64,000 bases of DNA, from contig CAZHGM010000002.1 of assembly GCA_964532145.1 (NCBI GenBank), positions 5,277-69,276 on the forward strand. The letters run 5' to 3'. Shown piece after piece: positions 48,108-57,152 of the stretch. The position numbers and the translations under genes were made by a program. The notes beneath the pieces were generated by a model. It saw only the letters and a program-made list of their open reading frames with translations, did no database searches and was not told where the DNA came from. Numbering within the stretch: position 1 is the stretch's first letter; the number at the start of each line of letters is the position of its first letter. This DNA comes from JAPUDQ01 sp964532145 (GTDB lineage: Bacteria > Patescibacteriota > Saccharimonadia > Saccharimonadales > Saccharimonadaceae).

Positions 48108-48661
48108 TTTATAACCTCTACGCTTCCTGTGGTTGTGTTTGACTTTGCGTTTACAGTATCGGCGTATAAACTAACTCGCCAAGTTCCACTTGACGGGATA
48201 TCGTCCAAGGTAATATCAATGTTGCAAGTAGTATAATTAGCCTGCTGTGACACCTGGTAAGATTGTGAAATTGTTTTTTGATCTTGAGCAAGAGTTAGGT
48301 GACACGTGCCGACGGGGCTACCCTCCAGAATGCTACGTATATTAATCATGGGCTTGTCAGGTTGCTGGGATAGCCTGGAAATTGTTAGGGAGTATTCTTG
48401 CGGGAGAGCTTGTTTATTATCGTCATCTTTGATGATATTCTCTTTCATTTGCTGGTTGTCGGACTGAGCAGAATCTGAAGGCTTGGAGTAGTCGATGGTA
48501 TTTTCAGGCCGACTCTGTGGCACCTGGGATATGTCACTACTCTTTGGTCTTTGAAGAAAATTCCAGACTATGGCTCCGGAGGCTAAAAGGAAAAGAACAA
48601 GTATAATAAATCCGACCTTGAGTCGACCTTTGTGCAGTTTTTTTTCTCTAAAAATAGTCAT
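48104..48661 (-). CDS. Membrane-anchored extracytoplasmic protein, unknown function
   Basis: 185 aa. A basic N terminus (MTIFREKKLHKGRLK) and one membrane helix at about 16-36 precede a Ser/Gln/Asp-rich linker and a beta-rich domain (SLTISRLSQQPDKPMINIRS, GTCHLTLAQDQKTISQSYQV, WRVSLYADTVNAKSN) with two cysteines (about 118 and 142). The fold looks Ig-like but cannot be named. It precedes the repeat protein at 45939 on the same strand with a 4-bp overlap, so the two are translationally coupled and may act together at the surface. Confidence 0.72.
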   Translation of the reverse strand: MTIFREKKLHKGRLKVGFIILVLFLLASGAIVWNFLQRPKSSDISQVPQSRPENTIDYSKPSDSAQSDNQQMKENIIKDDDNKQALPQEYSLTISRLSQQPDKPMINIRSILEGSPVGTCHLTLAQDQKTISQSYQVSQQANYTTCNIDITLDDIPSSGTWRVSLYADTVNAKSNTTTGSVEVIK

Positions 48662-48787
48662 ATATTTTTATATTTAAGCTTATGTATATTTTAATGCAAA
48701 TGCGTAAAAAATACAAATAGTCTGGCTGAAGAGCATGGATGCCGTATTCTCTGGTGTATACTTCTACTATGAGTAAGGATAGGGGCA

Positions 48788-50506
48788 ATGATAAGCTTTC
48801 ATAAACGAAGCAGTATTTACTCCTGGTTGATGCAATATAGAAGGTTGATCATAGCCATCTTAGCCATTGGGGGTGCTTCCCTGCTAGCACTTTCATTAGT
48901 GTTTCGACAAAATGGATGGCCGATGAACCATGAGATGGTTTCATTTAGTATGCGAACCCAATTATATGCCCATCATTTTTTAAATGGAGATTTTCTTCCC
49001 ATCTGGTCATCGATAGATGCAAACGGATATGGTACACCCAGTGTATTCTTTTACCATAAAGTCTTTTATGTTTTATCAGGAAGTCTCTATTTAGGCGGAC
49101 TGCCAATGAAGATGTCCATTGCCGGTACACTCTTTCTGCTGTTGCTGCTTGGTGGTTTAGGAATGGTGAAATTAGCAAAGCATTATAGTGACAAACTAGT
49201 AATACAAATTACAGCTGGCCTGCTATTTATCCTTTCTAGCTATGCTTTTGTAGATTGGTTGGTGCGAGGAGCAATGGCTGAGTTTAGTGCTTTTATGACG
49301 GTGCCATATGTGCTGCTATGGGTCGTGTTACTTACACGCAAGCGCAAGTTTTCTTACTGGATAATACCCCTTATGACGGTATTATATTTTTGCCATAATA
49401 TTCTCGCGATATTCTCGCTCCCCATACTATTGGTAGCAATTATTCACACTACTGTTATTGCTACAGCGCATGAAAGAAGGAAGATAATAATAAGGAGTGC
49501 CATATCACTCTTTGCTACAATCGTGATCTTTGCTCCATACTTTACCTTTTATCGGGTCTACGTTTATGACTACCAGCCATCCGTTAGTATCACTGAGGAA
49601 GGCTATCGACCTCAAGATCGAATGGTGCCGTTACAAGCATATTTTTTAAAGAATAACTTAGTATGGCTACGTTCAACGGACGATTTCTCACCTTATATTG
49701 ATGCAGCGATATTGCTTCCCGTTTTAGTTTTAATGGGGATAGTAGTATGGAATAGAATGATACGAAAACACTATAGGATGTTTAGCACTAGACCGGAGCT
49801 TTTAACCTATGGCATAACACTCATTGTATACTTTTTCCTGCAGACAGAAGCATCAATCCCTATATATAGCTCAGTTAGAATCTTGGAAACTCTACAATTT
49901 CCATGGAGGTTAATGATTTTCATAATACCGCTATTAATCGTTACTTTGTTAGCATTAATCCAAAGTTTTAATAATTATTATCCTAAATCTCAAAGGCTTA
50001 CATCACTGGTGGGCATCATACTTGTGGCTGTGATGGTGTTGTCAGGGCCTATACCAAAACAGTTTCAATATGATTTTATTTCCAAAGAAGTTTTCGAACT
50101 TCCCCTAACGGACAGGCTTATGGGGAATAGCAATATTGGGATCGGAGAATATCTCCCAATTTATAAAGATAGTAATGACCATGAAACTATTCTTACAGAA
50201 AAATTAACGAAGTATATGAGGAATGATTTTACTAGCCCAGATGTTTGCACTACACAAAAAAGGCCTCACATTGTTGAGCCGAGGCAAATCGTATACGATA
50301 TCAATTGCAATATTGCAGTCAAGAGTTTTCCGCTGCCACAAAACTTCTCACGGCTTTCGCATGCAGTTGATCAAAGTGGAAAACAAATTCACGTGTTCCG
50401 GAATGAGCACGATCCTCGAGTACTTGTGGATCTTCCGCGAGGCCACTCAATTATTACGCTGTATCAACCTCGTTGGGTAGACGGCATCACGTATCTGCTA
50501 AAATAA
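48788..50506 (+). CDS. Polytopic membrane protein, PTPS-related/GT-C-like
   Basis: 572 aa with about 10-12 membrane helices to residue 430 and a soluble C-terminal domain of about 140 aa. The extracytoplasmic region FSMRTQLYAHHFLNGDFLPIWSS and YGTPSVFFYHKVFYVLSGSL (residues 46-95) matches the 6-pyruvoyl-tetrahydropterin-synthase-related membrane family. Despite the family name, these proteins look like GT-C sugar or lipid transferases. The methyltransferase gene follows within 20 bp, so it starts a plus-strand operon of four genes (to 52468). The C-terminal domain lies outside the membrane. Activity is inferred from the class only. Confidence 0.75.
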   Translation: MISFHKRSSIYSWLMQYRRLIIAILAIGGASLLALSLVFRQNGWPMNHEMVSFSMRTQLYAHHFLNGDFLPIWSSIDANGYGTPSVFFYHKVFYVLSGSLYLGGLPMKMSIAGTLFLLLLLGGLGMVKLAKHYSDKLVIQITAGLLFILSSYAFVDWLVRGAMAEFSAFMTVPYVLLWVVLLTRKRKFSYWIIPLMTVLYFCHNILAIFSLPILLVAIIHTTVIATAHERRKIIIRSAISLFATIVIFAPYFTFYRVYVYDYQPSVSITEEGYRPQDRMVPLQAYFLKNNLVWLRSTDDFSPYIDAAILLPVLVLMGIVVWNRMIRKHYRMFSTRPELLTYGITLIVYFFLQTEASIPIYSSVRILETLQFPWRLMIFIIPLLIVTLLALIQSFNNYYPKSQRLTSLVGIILVAVMVLSGPIPKQFQYDFISKEVFELPLTDRLMGNSNIGIGEYLPIYKDSNDHETILTEKLTKYMRNDFTSPDVCTTQKRPHIVEPRQIVYDINCNIAVKSFPLPQNFSRLSHAVDQSGKQIHVFRNEHDPRVLVDLPRGHSIITLYQPRWVDGITYLLK

Positions 50507-50526
50507 TAGAAGGAAATGGGGGAATC

Positions 50527-51261
50527 ATGAAAAAGGCTGAGTATCGGCGAATGGCAGAGCGTGAGCAATCTTATTGGTGGCACGTCGGTCGTCTAAAAAT
50601 AATAGAACGATATTTAACGATTGCATGTGAAGAGAGAAAAGATAATACGATTCTTAATATTGGCTGCGGTACGGGTGGCACGTTACCGACGCTCGAGAAG
50701 TTTGGCACAGTCACTAATGTTGATGTATCGGATGATGCAATCAATTTCATGAAACAGCATGGCTATAAGGTTGACAAGGTTGGGGGGATCAAGCTTCCTT
50801 ACAAGGATAAATCGTTTCATCTGGTTGGCTCCTTTGACGTGCTAGAGCACATCGAAGAAGATGTTGAAGCACTAAAAGAATGGCGCAGAGTACTAAGACC
50901 GGGGGGGAAAATCGTTTTGACAGTACCGGCATACCAGTGGCTGTGGAGTGAACATGATGTGTCTCTTCATCATTTTAGAAGGCATACAGTCAGATCAATT
51001 CGAAAAAAAGCTCAGCTTGCAGGCCTTAGGCCATTGAGAGCGTCATATGCGATTGCCTTTTCTTTACCGCTTGTTGCAGGCTTTCGCGGGATTAATAAGA
51101 TAATGGGCCGCAAGACAGATTCCGAGACTTCTTACGTAAATGTGCCTAACTGGGTCAATGTACTTTTTAGCAAATTTCTGTTTGCAGAGGCCGTAGGTCA
51201 CAAATATATTCGTTACCCAATAGGAACGACGGTCGTAGCGATTCTGGAAAGAGAGAAATAA
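50527..51261 (+). CDS. SAM-dependent methyltransferase (class I)
   Basis: About 244 aa from the ATG at 50527 (GGGGGA upstream). Motif I TILNIGCGTGGTLPTLEKFG (about 43-62) binds S-adenosylmethionine, followed by VTNVDVSDDAINFM, and motif IV/post LVGSFDVLEHIEEDVEALKEWRRVLRPGGKIVLTVPAYQ. The sequence after it (WLWSEHDVSLHHFRRHT) is typical of methyltransferases in surface-glycan loci that act on lipid-linked or sugar substrates. It is followed at once by the GtrA gene, whose GTG start directly abuts its TAA stop. The substrate is unknown. Confidence 0.87.
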   Translation: MKKAEYRRMAEREQSYWWHVGRLKIIERYLTIACEERKDNTILNIGCGTGGTLPTLEKFGTVTNVDVSDDAINFMKQHGYKVDKVGGIKLPYKDKSFHLVGSFDVLEHIEEDVEALKEWRRVLRPGGKIVLTVPAYQWLWSEHDVSLHHFRRHTVRSIRKKAQLAGLRPLRASYAIAFSLPLVAGFRGINKIMGRKTDSETSYVNVPNWVNVLFSKFLFAEAVGHKYIRYPIGTTVVAILEREK

Positions 51262-51756
51262 GTGTCTTCATATATTTCAAGATTGTTACATAGAAGGGTA
51301 GTTCGTTTTGGGGTTGTTGGGGCTCTCAATACTTTAATCCACTTTACAATTCTTAACGTGTGTTATAACTTTTTACAGTTTGGTAAACTCGCCTCAAGCC
51401 TTGTTGCAACTGTCTGTGCAATAACCATGAGTTTCATATTGAATCGACGTATAGTATTTAATGTCAGAACAAGCCGACTCGTTCGACAGGCGATCTTATT
51501 TGTGGCAGTAACCATCACCGGGATGCTGCTAATCCACAACACAGTATATATTATTATGACAAACCTACTGAGCCCGATTGAGCCATATATTTCTCATTTA
51601 TTACAAGACCTTGTCGGAATTTCGCCTAGAAATGACGTCGTAGGCATTAATGTTGCTACGATGATCGGTGCGGCTGTCACGATGGTCTGGAACTACATCG
51701 CTTATCGGTGGATTGTTTTTTTACCGGAGAATAGTCAAGATGAGAAAACAACCTGA
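51262..51756 (+). CDS. GtrA-like membrane protein (copy 1)
   Basis: 164 aa, four membrane helices (about 14-35, 41-62, 75-97, 130-155) with the family start VRFGVVGALNTLIHFTILNV and an FILNRRIVFN segment after helix 2. GtrA-type proteins are thought to flip undecaprenyl-phosphate-linked sugars or to deliver them for decoration of surface glycans. The start is GTG, directly after the methyltransferase stop. The glycosyltransferase gene downstream begins inside it (51740), a 17-bp overlap. The pairing with a dolichyl-phosphate-sugar synthase-like enzyme is the classical GtrA-GtrB arrangement. Confidence 0.88.
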   Translation: MSSYISRLLHRRVVRFGVVGALNTLIHFTILNVCYNFLQFGKLASSLVATVCAITMSFILNRRIVFNVRTSRLVRQAILFVAVTITGMLLIHNTVYIIMTNLLSPIEPYISHLLQDLVGISPRNDVVGINVATMIGAAVTMVWNYIAYRWIVFLPENSQDEKTT

Positions 51757-52468
51757 CATATCTATTATAATTCCTGCTTTACGTGAAGAAAAAAGAATAG
51801 GAAAAACATTAGACGAATTATCCCGACTATTAAAAGGGCTACCTTTGCTATGCGAAGTAATAGTAGTTGTTGCGGAGGGCGGGGATAATACTGCGGGAGT
51901 CATTCAGAAAAAGGCTCCGAAATTCCAGGATATTCAAATTATTGAACCTGGAAAACCGGCGGGGAAAGGGCGTGATGTAAGAGAGGGCATGTTAGCGGCA
52001 AGAGGTAGGGCTGTGCTGTTTATGGATGCTGATTTAGCCACGCCGTTAAAATACATTGAAGTATTCTATGAAAATTTCCAAGAGGGTTATGATGTGGTAA
52101 TAGGCACCAGGAATCTTCGAAAGCATCATAAACATCCAGTAAGACTTGCGGTATCGAATGCTGGTAACATTCTTTTTCGGCTTTTGAGTGGGGTATCTAC
52201 TGAGGATTCTCAGTGTGGGTTTAAACTCTTCTCGTATAGGGCAACGAAAGAGTGCTTTTCGCGCCAAACAATTATGAAGTGGGGGTTTGATATGGAGATC
52301 CTAGCGATTGCTCGATATAGAAACTTTGTGATACGTCAGATTCGCATCAATGATTGGCGTCATGCAGAAGGGGGATCATTTGAAGACAGGCCGCTAAGGA
52401 ACTCAATCGATTCTTTGGTTGATTTAGTTAGAATTTTTAAGAATCGCTTACTGGGAAGATATTCTTAG
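51740..52468 (+). CDS. Family 2 glycosyltransferase, dolichyl-phosphate glucose synthase-like
   Basis: About 242 aa from the ATG at 51740 (GGAG 11-12 bases upstream). GT-A fold: ISIIIPALREEKRIGKTLDE at the N terminus, VVVAEGGDNTAGV, then the donor motif VLFMDADLATPLKYIEVF with the DAD metal site, and later VSTEDSQCGFKLFSYRATKECF, typical of dolichyl-phosphate beta-glucosyltransferases. No C-terminal membrane helices are present. It would make polyprenyl-phosphate sugar that the coupled GtrA protein carries across the membrane for GT-C-like transferases. Ends the plus-strand operon 48788-52468, 11 bp from the convergent gene at 52480. Confidence 0.88.
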   Translation: MRKQPDISIIIPALREEKRIGKTLDELSRLLKGLPLLCEVIVVVAEGGDNTAGVIQKKAPKFQDIQIIEPGKPAGKGRDVREGMLAARGRAVLFMDADLATPLKYIEVFYENFQEGYDVVIGTRNLRKHHKHPVRLAVSNAGNILFRLLSGVSTEDSQCGFKLFSYRATKECFSRQTIMKWGFDMEILAIARYRNFVIRQIRINDWRHAEGGSFEDRPLRNSIDSLVDLVRIFKNRLLGRYS

Positions 52469-52479
52469 CCAGTAAGGTT

Positions 52480-54231
52480 TTATGGTGAGTATTGTATCTT
52501 TGTGAGGGGTCTATTATCAGTAATGATCAACGATTGGTGTGGGTTGACAGGATTTTTTAGCGCTAAACGCTTGCCATTGATCAACATATAATTTGATGCG
52601 TTGACATTGACTGTAATGGGCCCAGGACCTGTTCGTTCCAGTATTAAAACATTGGGTGACCATTCTTTAATCTTCGCATTGTTAGATGATATTAAGGGCG
52701 TACCGTTATCATCGACTATTCGCAGCGATTGCGCACTATTATCCAGCAGGGGTTCATTTGCTCGAATAACGCCAATGTTAAAGGTAGTTGCTTCATATTC
52801 CCTATAAAACTCACTATGCTGACTGTCGCCAGGTATGGTCGTACCATCCTGTAGGATCATAGGTTTCCCAAACATATCAATCTGGTGAAAAGAGTATTCC
52901 CGCACATTCCTGTCGGAGACAATAGGGCTATATTTTAAGATAATATTCTGATAGCCAAGGTTGAGGATGAACAGTTCAGTTACACCCAAAAAGAAGATAA
53001 TAGATAACGTTTTTGCTGAGATTCCCCTTTTAATAAGCTGTTGAGCTAGTAAGCCGCAGAGTATGAGTAGCCCTAATGAGCACCACATAAGCCAGCGAGT
53101 TGAAACTCGCATACTTTCGTACACGGGTAGCTGCTTCAGGAGTGAGTATGGTGAGAATTTTCCTATGTCGCCTACCCCCAGTAAAAGTACCAGTATAATC
53201 GTGGCAACAATAATCATTACTGAAGTTATGAAGGTGAAGTGATTTTTAGTTAGTGCATTTCTGTATCGTATTGCAATAAAAACTGCATACAAAATGCATG
53301 TCAAGCCTATAGAGGTTAGGATAATGCCAATTGATGAAGTGAGCTCACCCCATGTAAAAGGTACGTCCGTAGGATACTTACCCGTATGGTTTAATACGTC
53401 TGATGCCGTGTATGGCCATACAACAGCCTTTATAGCGTATGATACTGTGACGGGAGGATCTTGAAGATGACGTTCAAATGATACGACGTTGTGATACGTA
53501 TGCCAGATTCTGTGACCTGATAAAATAATAAAGCTAACAAGCGCTGCAGCAATAGAGAGAAGAAGGGGTTTCATAGCACGTCCAGTTTGCAGGTTAATAA
53601 CAATCCGTGTCAGTATTATTAATCCACTCACAAACACCAGATGGAAAAAAGCATTATGAATTGCTGCCAAAGCCACTACGGAGGCGACAAGACCGAAGAC
53701 GGCTCCTTCCCTTGCGGTTTTAATAGTCAATGAAAGGTATACAAATAGGGGGGAGATTGTGTACCAGATGAAAGTAAAATGTCCCGGTAGATGAGCGATG
53801 AAGAATGATGATAACACCCATGCGATTGACAGAGGTACTGCTATTAGATTAGAAACCTTGAAATAGCGCTTGAGTAAGATTAACATGCACAAATAACCAG
53901 CAACCATTAGGATAATTATGGTAAGTTTCAGACCTGTAATGGTCCCGAATATCATCACCATGAGGGTTGTAATTGAAAAAACGCCAATTTGAGGGTTAGC
54001 GTATAGTGGCATACCACCCGACACCCAGGGGTTCCACCAAGGAAACTGATGATAATCAAGTATTGTAATGCGAATGGACTCATAACCCTGCAGAAAATAA
54101 CTAAAATCACCACGATCTATAAAATTATTACCTGAAACATAGGGGAAGTTCCATACGATTATGACAATAATCGCGATGATATGAAGTGTATTTTTTCGGA
54201 TTAGATTAAGGAGATTCGTGAAAAAACACAT
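52480..54231 (-). CDS. Polytopic membrane protein, GT-C/YfhO-like (paralog A)
   Basis: 583 aa with about 11 membrane helices over residues 15-410 and a soluble extracytoplasmic C-terminal domain of about 150 aa. The first loop contains FIDRGDFSYFLQGYESIRITI and DYHQFPWWNPWVSGGMPLYANP, a motif typical of YfhO-like/GT-C-type proteins that transfer sugars from a lipid carrier. A close paralog follows at 54275, 43 bp away on the same strand. The two share the DYHQFPWWNPW loop and the order of helices. Base composition is AT-rich. The precise reaction is unknown. Addition of a sugar to the exported glycan or a surface protein is inferred. Confidence 0.75.
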   Translation of the reverse strand: MCFFTNLLNLIRKNTLHIIAIIVIIVWNFPYVSGNNFIDRGDFSYFLQGYESIRITILDYHQFPWWNPWVSGGMPLYANPQIGVFSITTLMVMIFGTITGLKLTIIILMVAGYLCMLILLKRYFKVSNLIAVPLSIAWVLSSFFIAHLPGHFTFIWYTISPLFVYLSLTIKTAREGAVFGLVASVVALAAIHNAFFHLVFVSGLIILTRIVINLQTGRAMKPLLLSIAAALVSFIILSGHRIWHTYHNVVSFERHLQDPPVTVSYAIKAVVWPYTASDVLNHTGKYPTDVPFTWGELTSSIGIILTSIGLTCILYAVFIAIRYRNALTKNHFTFITSVMIIVATIILVLLLGVGDIGKFSPYSLLKQLPVYESMRVSTRWLMWCSLGLLILCGLLAQQLIKRGISAKTLSIIFFLGVTELFILNLGYQNIILKYSPIVSDRNVREYSFHQIDMFGKPMILQDGTTIPGDSQHSEFYREYEATTFNIGVIRANEPLLDNSAQSLRIVDDNGTPLISSNNAKIKEWSPNVLILERTGPGPITVNVNASNYMLINGKRLALKNPVNPHQSLIITDNRPLTKIQYSP

Positions 54232-54274
54232 GACATTATTTTAGCATGTGCATATAACGGCGCACGGTAGAATG

Positions 54275-55996
54275 TTATGGCTTAAATTCTACGTGAATCG
54301 TTCGGTCTGGTATTTTGATCCGTATGGGCTCAGGAATAATTGTAGGGGTATGCAACGTCTGTTTATCATTGATATACAAGTAATGTGTCTGGTTCATGTT
54401 GATTATTATATCTCCTCCACCCGATCTTGTCAGAGTAAAACCGTTTGGTGTCCAGTTGGAAACGATTGCGTTATTGCTAAGGATAAGATTGCAGTTCTTT
54501 TCAATACCACAAAGGCGTAAGTGGCGAGTACCTCGTAAATCTAATAGTGGTTCGTTTGCACGCAGCAAGCCAGTATTGTATGACATGATTTCAAGTTCAG
54601 AGTACTTGCGTGAGATTGTATGAAGGTTATCAATTGAGTAAAGCCCAGTTTCAGACTGCTTGAATTCTTGAAGGAAAAGTGGCTGCTCGGAGATAGCTGG
54701 GTCGTAAGTAAATATGTTTGATTGGTAGCCCCAGTTGTATATTCCCAGCTCAATCACGCTTATATACAAAAGAATTACAAATGCACCTTTTATAGTTGCA
54801 TTTTTTATCGAGTTAATAGTAATTGCTAGCCATACAAGTGCTGCCATAACTACCCATATAAACCACCTTGTTGATACTCGCATAGTGCTAAAAGGGGAAA
54901 TATGCTGCAGGATGGCATAGGGACTAAGAGAAGAAAAATCCCCTAGCCCTAGTAAACAAAAGAATAGCGATATAACTATAAAAGTAATTGTTGTTCGTTG
55001 GATTTTTTTCTCTAGTGTTCTGTCGCGTATTCGCTTAATAATATAAAGTATCATTAGCGTCAAAGAAATAAATATAACAGCACCCATTGATGCAGTTGCT
55101 TCATACCACCCAAAGGGAGCCTTATCGAATATTGAAAGCGTGATTTCCGGGAAATTGTGTGAATACGGAAAGAAAAGCGCAAATGGTACGGCCGATAGCG
55201 GGAAGGCGGGATCAGATGTAGGTACATGGTTAAATGCCTGCATATTTGTAAAGACCATAGCGAGACGATGTCCCGCCAGGGTGAGAAATGTGATGGTTGT
55301 CGCCGCAAAAGAGAGCAAGAGTTGTTTCTTGGATTCGGTCGTTATAGTGCGGTAAACGAGCAATAAACCACAAACAAAAATAATGTGGATAAATGCGTAA
55401 TGGAAAGCCCCTAATGCCATAAGTGCGAGTGCGATCCCTAGCAGGGCTCCACCTCTGACGGTATGAAGACGAAGTGTAAGGTGCACGTATAGTGGGGCAA
55501 TTAGATACCATATAAATGTAAAATGTGCAGGTAGATGAGAACAAAAGAATCCGTTCATGGCCCAGATGACCCCAGTAAGTATGGCAATATTTTTTTGGAT
55601 ACCGAAACGGTACCTTAGGAGCAAGTACATTGAAGCGGCCCCCAAAACTGTGAAGCTCGCGATAGTTAGCTTTAGGCCGACCGAAGCACCAAAAGGGATC
55701 GTTAAGAGTGTCTGCAGTGAAAATGTACCAGCTTGCGGATCGGCGTATAGCGGTATACCGCCTGACAGCCAGGGGTTCCACCAAGGAAATTGGTGATAAT
55801 CTACCAAAGTGACACGTATGGCCTCGTGAATCTGTGCCAAAAAGCTAAAATCCCCTAATTCAATACTATTACCAGTTGTTAGGTATGGCAGTACTAAAAG
55901 AGATAATGAAATGACAGAAAATATTAAGTATAGATGGTGTTTTACCCAATAGCTCAGTTGTTGGTATCCTTTTTTAATAAGATCAGGATTATGCAT
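54275..55996 (-). CDS. Polytopic membrane protein, GT-C/YfhO-like (paralog B)
   Basis: 573 aa from the ATG at 55996. In-frame codons upstream to 56092 cross a palindrome and a TATAAT box and are not used. About 11 membrane helices lie over residues 20-420, then an extracytoplasmic domain. Shared with paralog A: SIELGDFSFLAQIHEAIRVTL, DYHQFPWWNPWLSGGIPLYADP, PFSTMRVSTRWFIWV. A TATAAT box (complement of 56004-56009) ends 7 bases before the ATG, so the transcript is probably leaderless. A perfect palindrome (56015-56032) covers its -35 region, suggesting repressor control. Confidence 0.75.
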   Translation of the reverse strand: MHNPDLIKKGYQQLSYWVKHHLYLIFSVISLSLLVLPYLTTGNSIELGDFSFLAQIHEAIRVTLVDYHQFPWWNPWLSGGIPLYADPQAGTFSLQTLLTIPFGASVGLKLTIASFTVLGAASMYLLLRYRFGIQKNIAILTGVIWAMNGFFCSHLPAHFTFIWYLIAPLYVHLTLRLHTVRGGALLGIALALMALGAFHYAFIHIIFVCGLLLVYRTITTESKKQLLLSFAATTITFLTLAGHRLAMVFTNMQAFNHVPTSDPAFPLSAVPFALFFPYSHNFPEITLSIFDKAPFGWYEATASMGAVIFISLTLMILYIIKRIRDRTLEKKIQRTTITFIVISLFFCLLGLGDFSSLSPYAILQHISPFSTMRVSTRWFIWVVMAALVWLAITINSIKNATIKGAFVILLYISVIELGIYNWGYQSNIFTYDPAISEQPLFLQEFKQSETGLYSIDNLHTISRKYSELEIMSYNTGLLRANEPLLDLRGTRHLRLCGIEKNCNLILSNNAIVSNWTPNGFTLTRSGGGDIIINMNQTHYLYINDKQTLHTPTIIPEPIRIKIPDRTIHVEFKP

Positions 55997-56003
55997 TATG
56001 CAT

Positions 56004-56009
56004 ATTATA
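56004..56009 (-). promoter_or_regulatory. -10 box of paralog B, leaderless
   Basis: TATAAT on the minus strand (complement of 56004-56009), 7 bases before the ATG at 55996. The expected -35 position is inside the palindrome at 56015-56032. Confidence 0.55.
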
Positions 56010-56014
56010 ATAAA

Positions 56015-56032
56015 GTAAACTGTACAGTTTAC
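56015..56032. promoter_or_regulatory. 18-bp perfect palindrome, candidate operator
   Basis: GTAAACTGTACAGTTTAC is its own reverse complement. It lies between the divergent starts of paralog B and manC, over the -35 region of the former and about 35 bp upstream of the manC -10. A shared repressor site is plausible. Confidence 0.65.
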
Positions 56033-56066
56033 CCTAATAGTCTTAGTGGTATGCCTTTGGGGGCGA

Positions 56067-56075
56067 TGGTATAAT
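56067..56075 (+). promoter_or_regulatory. Extended -10 promoter of manC
   Basis: TGG followed by TATAAT (56070-56075), an extended -10 box 28 bp before the manC start codon, which also has an AGGAGA ribosome binding site. Confidence 0.6.
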
Positions 56076-56103
56076 TTGAAGCATCCATTCAAATAGGAGA
56101 GTT

Positions 56104-57147
56104 ATGATTACAGTTATTATCGCAGGTGGGTCGGGAACGCGGCTGTGGCCGTTGTCAACGTCAACTAAACCAAAGCAACTTCTTAGTCTTATTGATAGTA
56201 AGACGATGATCCAGAACACGTATACGCGCTCGATGGCGTTCGCAGATGAGGTTTATATTGCGCCAGAGACAAGTCTTGTCGAGGAACTGAGAAAGCAGCT
56301 ACCTGAGCTAGATGATGATCATATTGTTGTCGAACCGGGGCGACGAGGCACGGCAAACTGCATTGTAGCCGCTCTTGCTCATGTCGCGAAACGACACGAT
56401 CTGGATGAGCCAGTGGCGATTTACTGGGCGGACCACCATATCCGAGACATAAAGGGATTCGCGAAGGTATTTAAGATAGCCGCCGAAGCGTCAAAAAAAT
56501 CAGGGCTGGTATCTCTGGTTGGGATTGAGCCGACATACCCTTCCACCGCGCTTGGCTATATCGAAAAAGGAAGCGAGTCTCGCGATGTGTCGGGGGTGTA
56601 TGAGGTGAATTCGTTTAAAGAGAAGCCGGATTACAATACTGCGCAACAATTCGTTCAGTCAGGTAATTATCTATGGAACTGTGGCTATATGGTCGCGACA
56701 ATTCAGACATATTTAGAGCAGTTTGCCTCGTTTGCCCCAGTACTCAAGCAGCGATTTGATGAGCTATCGACGATTGATGATGAACACAGTCAGGCGTACG
56801 CGAATGCGTATCTTGGCTACGAGTCGGACGCTATCGACTATGCATTTACTGAGAAAGTTGACCATCTCATCGTTGTTCCGGCTACCTTTGACTGGATGGA
56901 TGTCGGGAATTTTAGGGATTTGTATGATTCTGTCGAAAAAGACGAGGCGGGAAATTATCTGCATGGTGACAACATTCACTCGATTGATATCGAAAGTGTC
57001 TATGTCCGCAACGAAGAGTCAGATAAGCCGGTGGCGGTTGTTGGACTTGATAACGTCGTTGTCGTCAATACCCCGGACGGCATCTTGGTTGCCCGCACAG
57101 ACGTTGCGGCAAAAGTTGGTGATATTGCCAAAAAAGTTCAGGGCTAA
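56104..57147 (+). CDS. manC: Mannose-1-phosphate guanylyltransferase
   Basis: Makes GDP-mannose from mannose 1-phosphate and GTP, the donor for mannosyl and derived sugars. 347 aa. The N-terminal pyrophosphorylase signature VIIAGGSGTRLWPLSTSTKPKQLL at 4-27 contains the G-G-G-T-R-x-P-x5-K-P-K-Q pattern. FKEKP near 177 and the active-site segment NCGYMVATIQTYLEQF near 197 also fit the family. It is the short single-domain form without a C-terminal mannose-6-phosphate isomerase cupin. That isomerase activity is supplied by the gene at 7497. It converges with galE at 57153 (5 bp between stops). Confidence 0.93.
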   Translation: MITVIIAGGSGTRLWPLSTSTKPKQLLSLIDSKTMIQNTYTRSMAFADEVYIAPETSLVEELRKQLPELDDDHIVVEPGRRGTANCIVAALAHVAKRHDLDEPVAIYWADHHIRDIKGFAKVFKIAAEASKKSGLVSLVGIEPTYPSTALGYIEKGSESRDVSGVYEVNSFKEKPDYNTAQQFVQSGNYLWNCGYMVATIQTYLEQFASFAPVLKQRFDELSTIDDEHSQAYANAYLGYESDAIDYAFTEKVDHLIVVPATFDWMDVGNFRDLYDSVEKDEAGNYLHGDNIHSIDIESVYVRNEESDKPVAVVGLDNVVVVNTPDGILVARTDVAAKVGDIAKKVQG

Positions 57148-57152
57148 GTAAT

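Noticed and set aside
55997..56093. Upstream in-frame extension of paralog B to 56092
   Set aside because: It would run through the palindrome and the TATAAT box, and the added residues are not typical of the paralog's N terminus.
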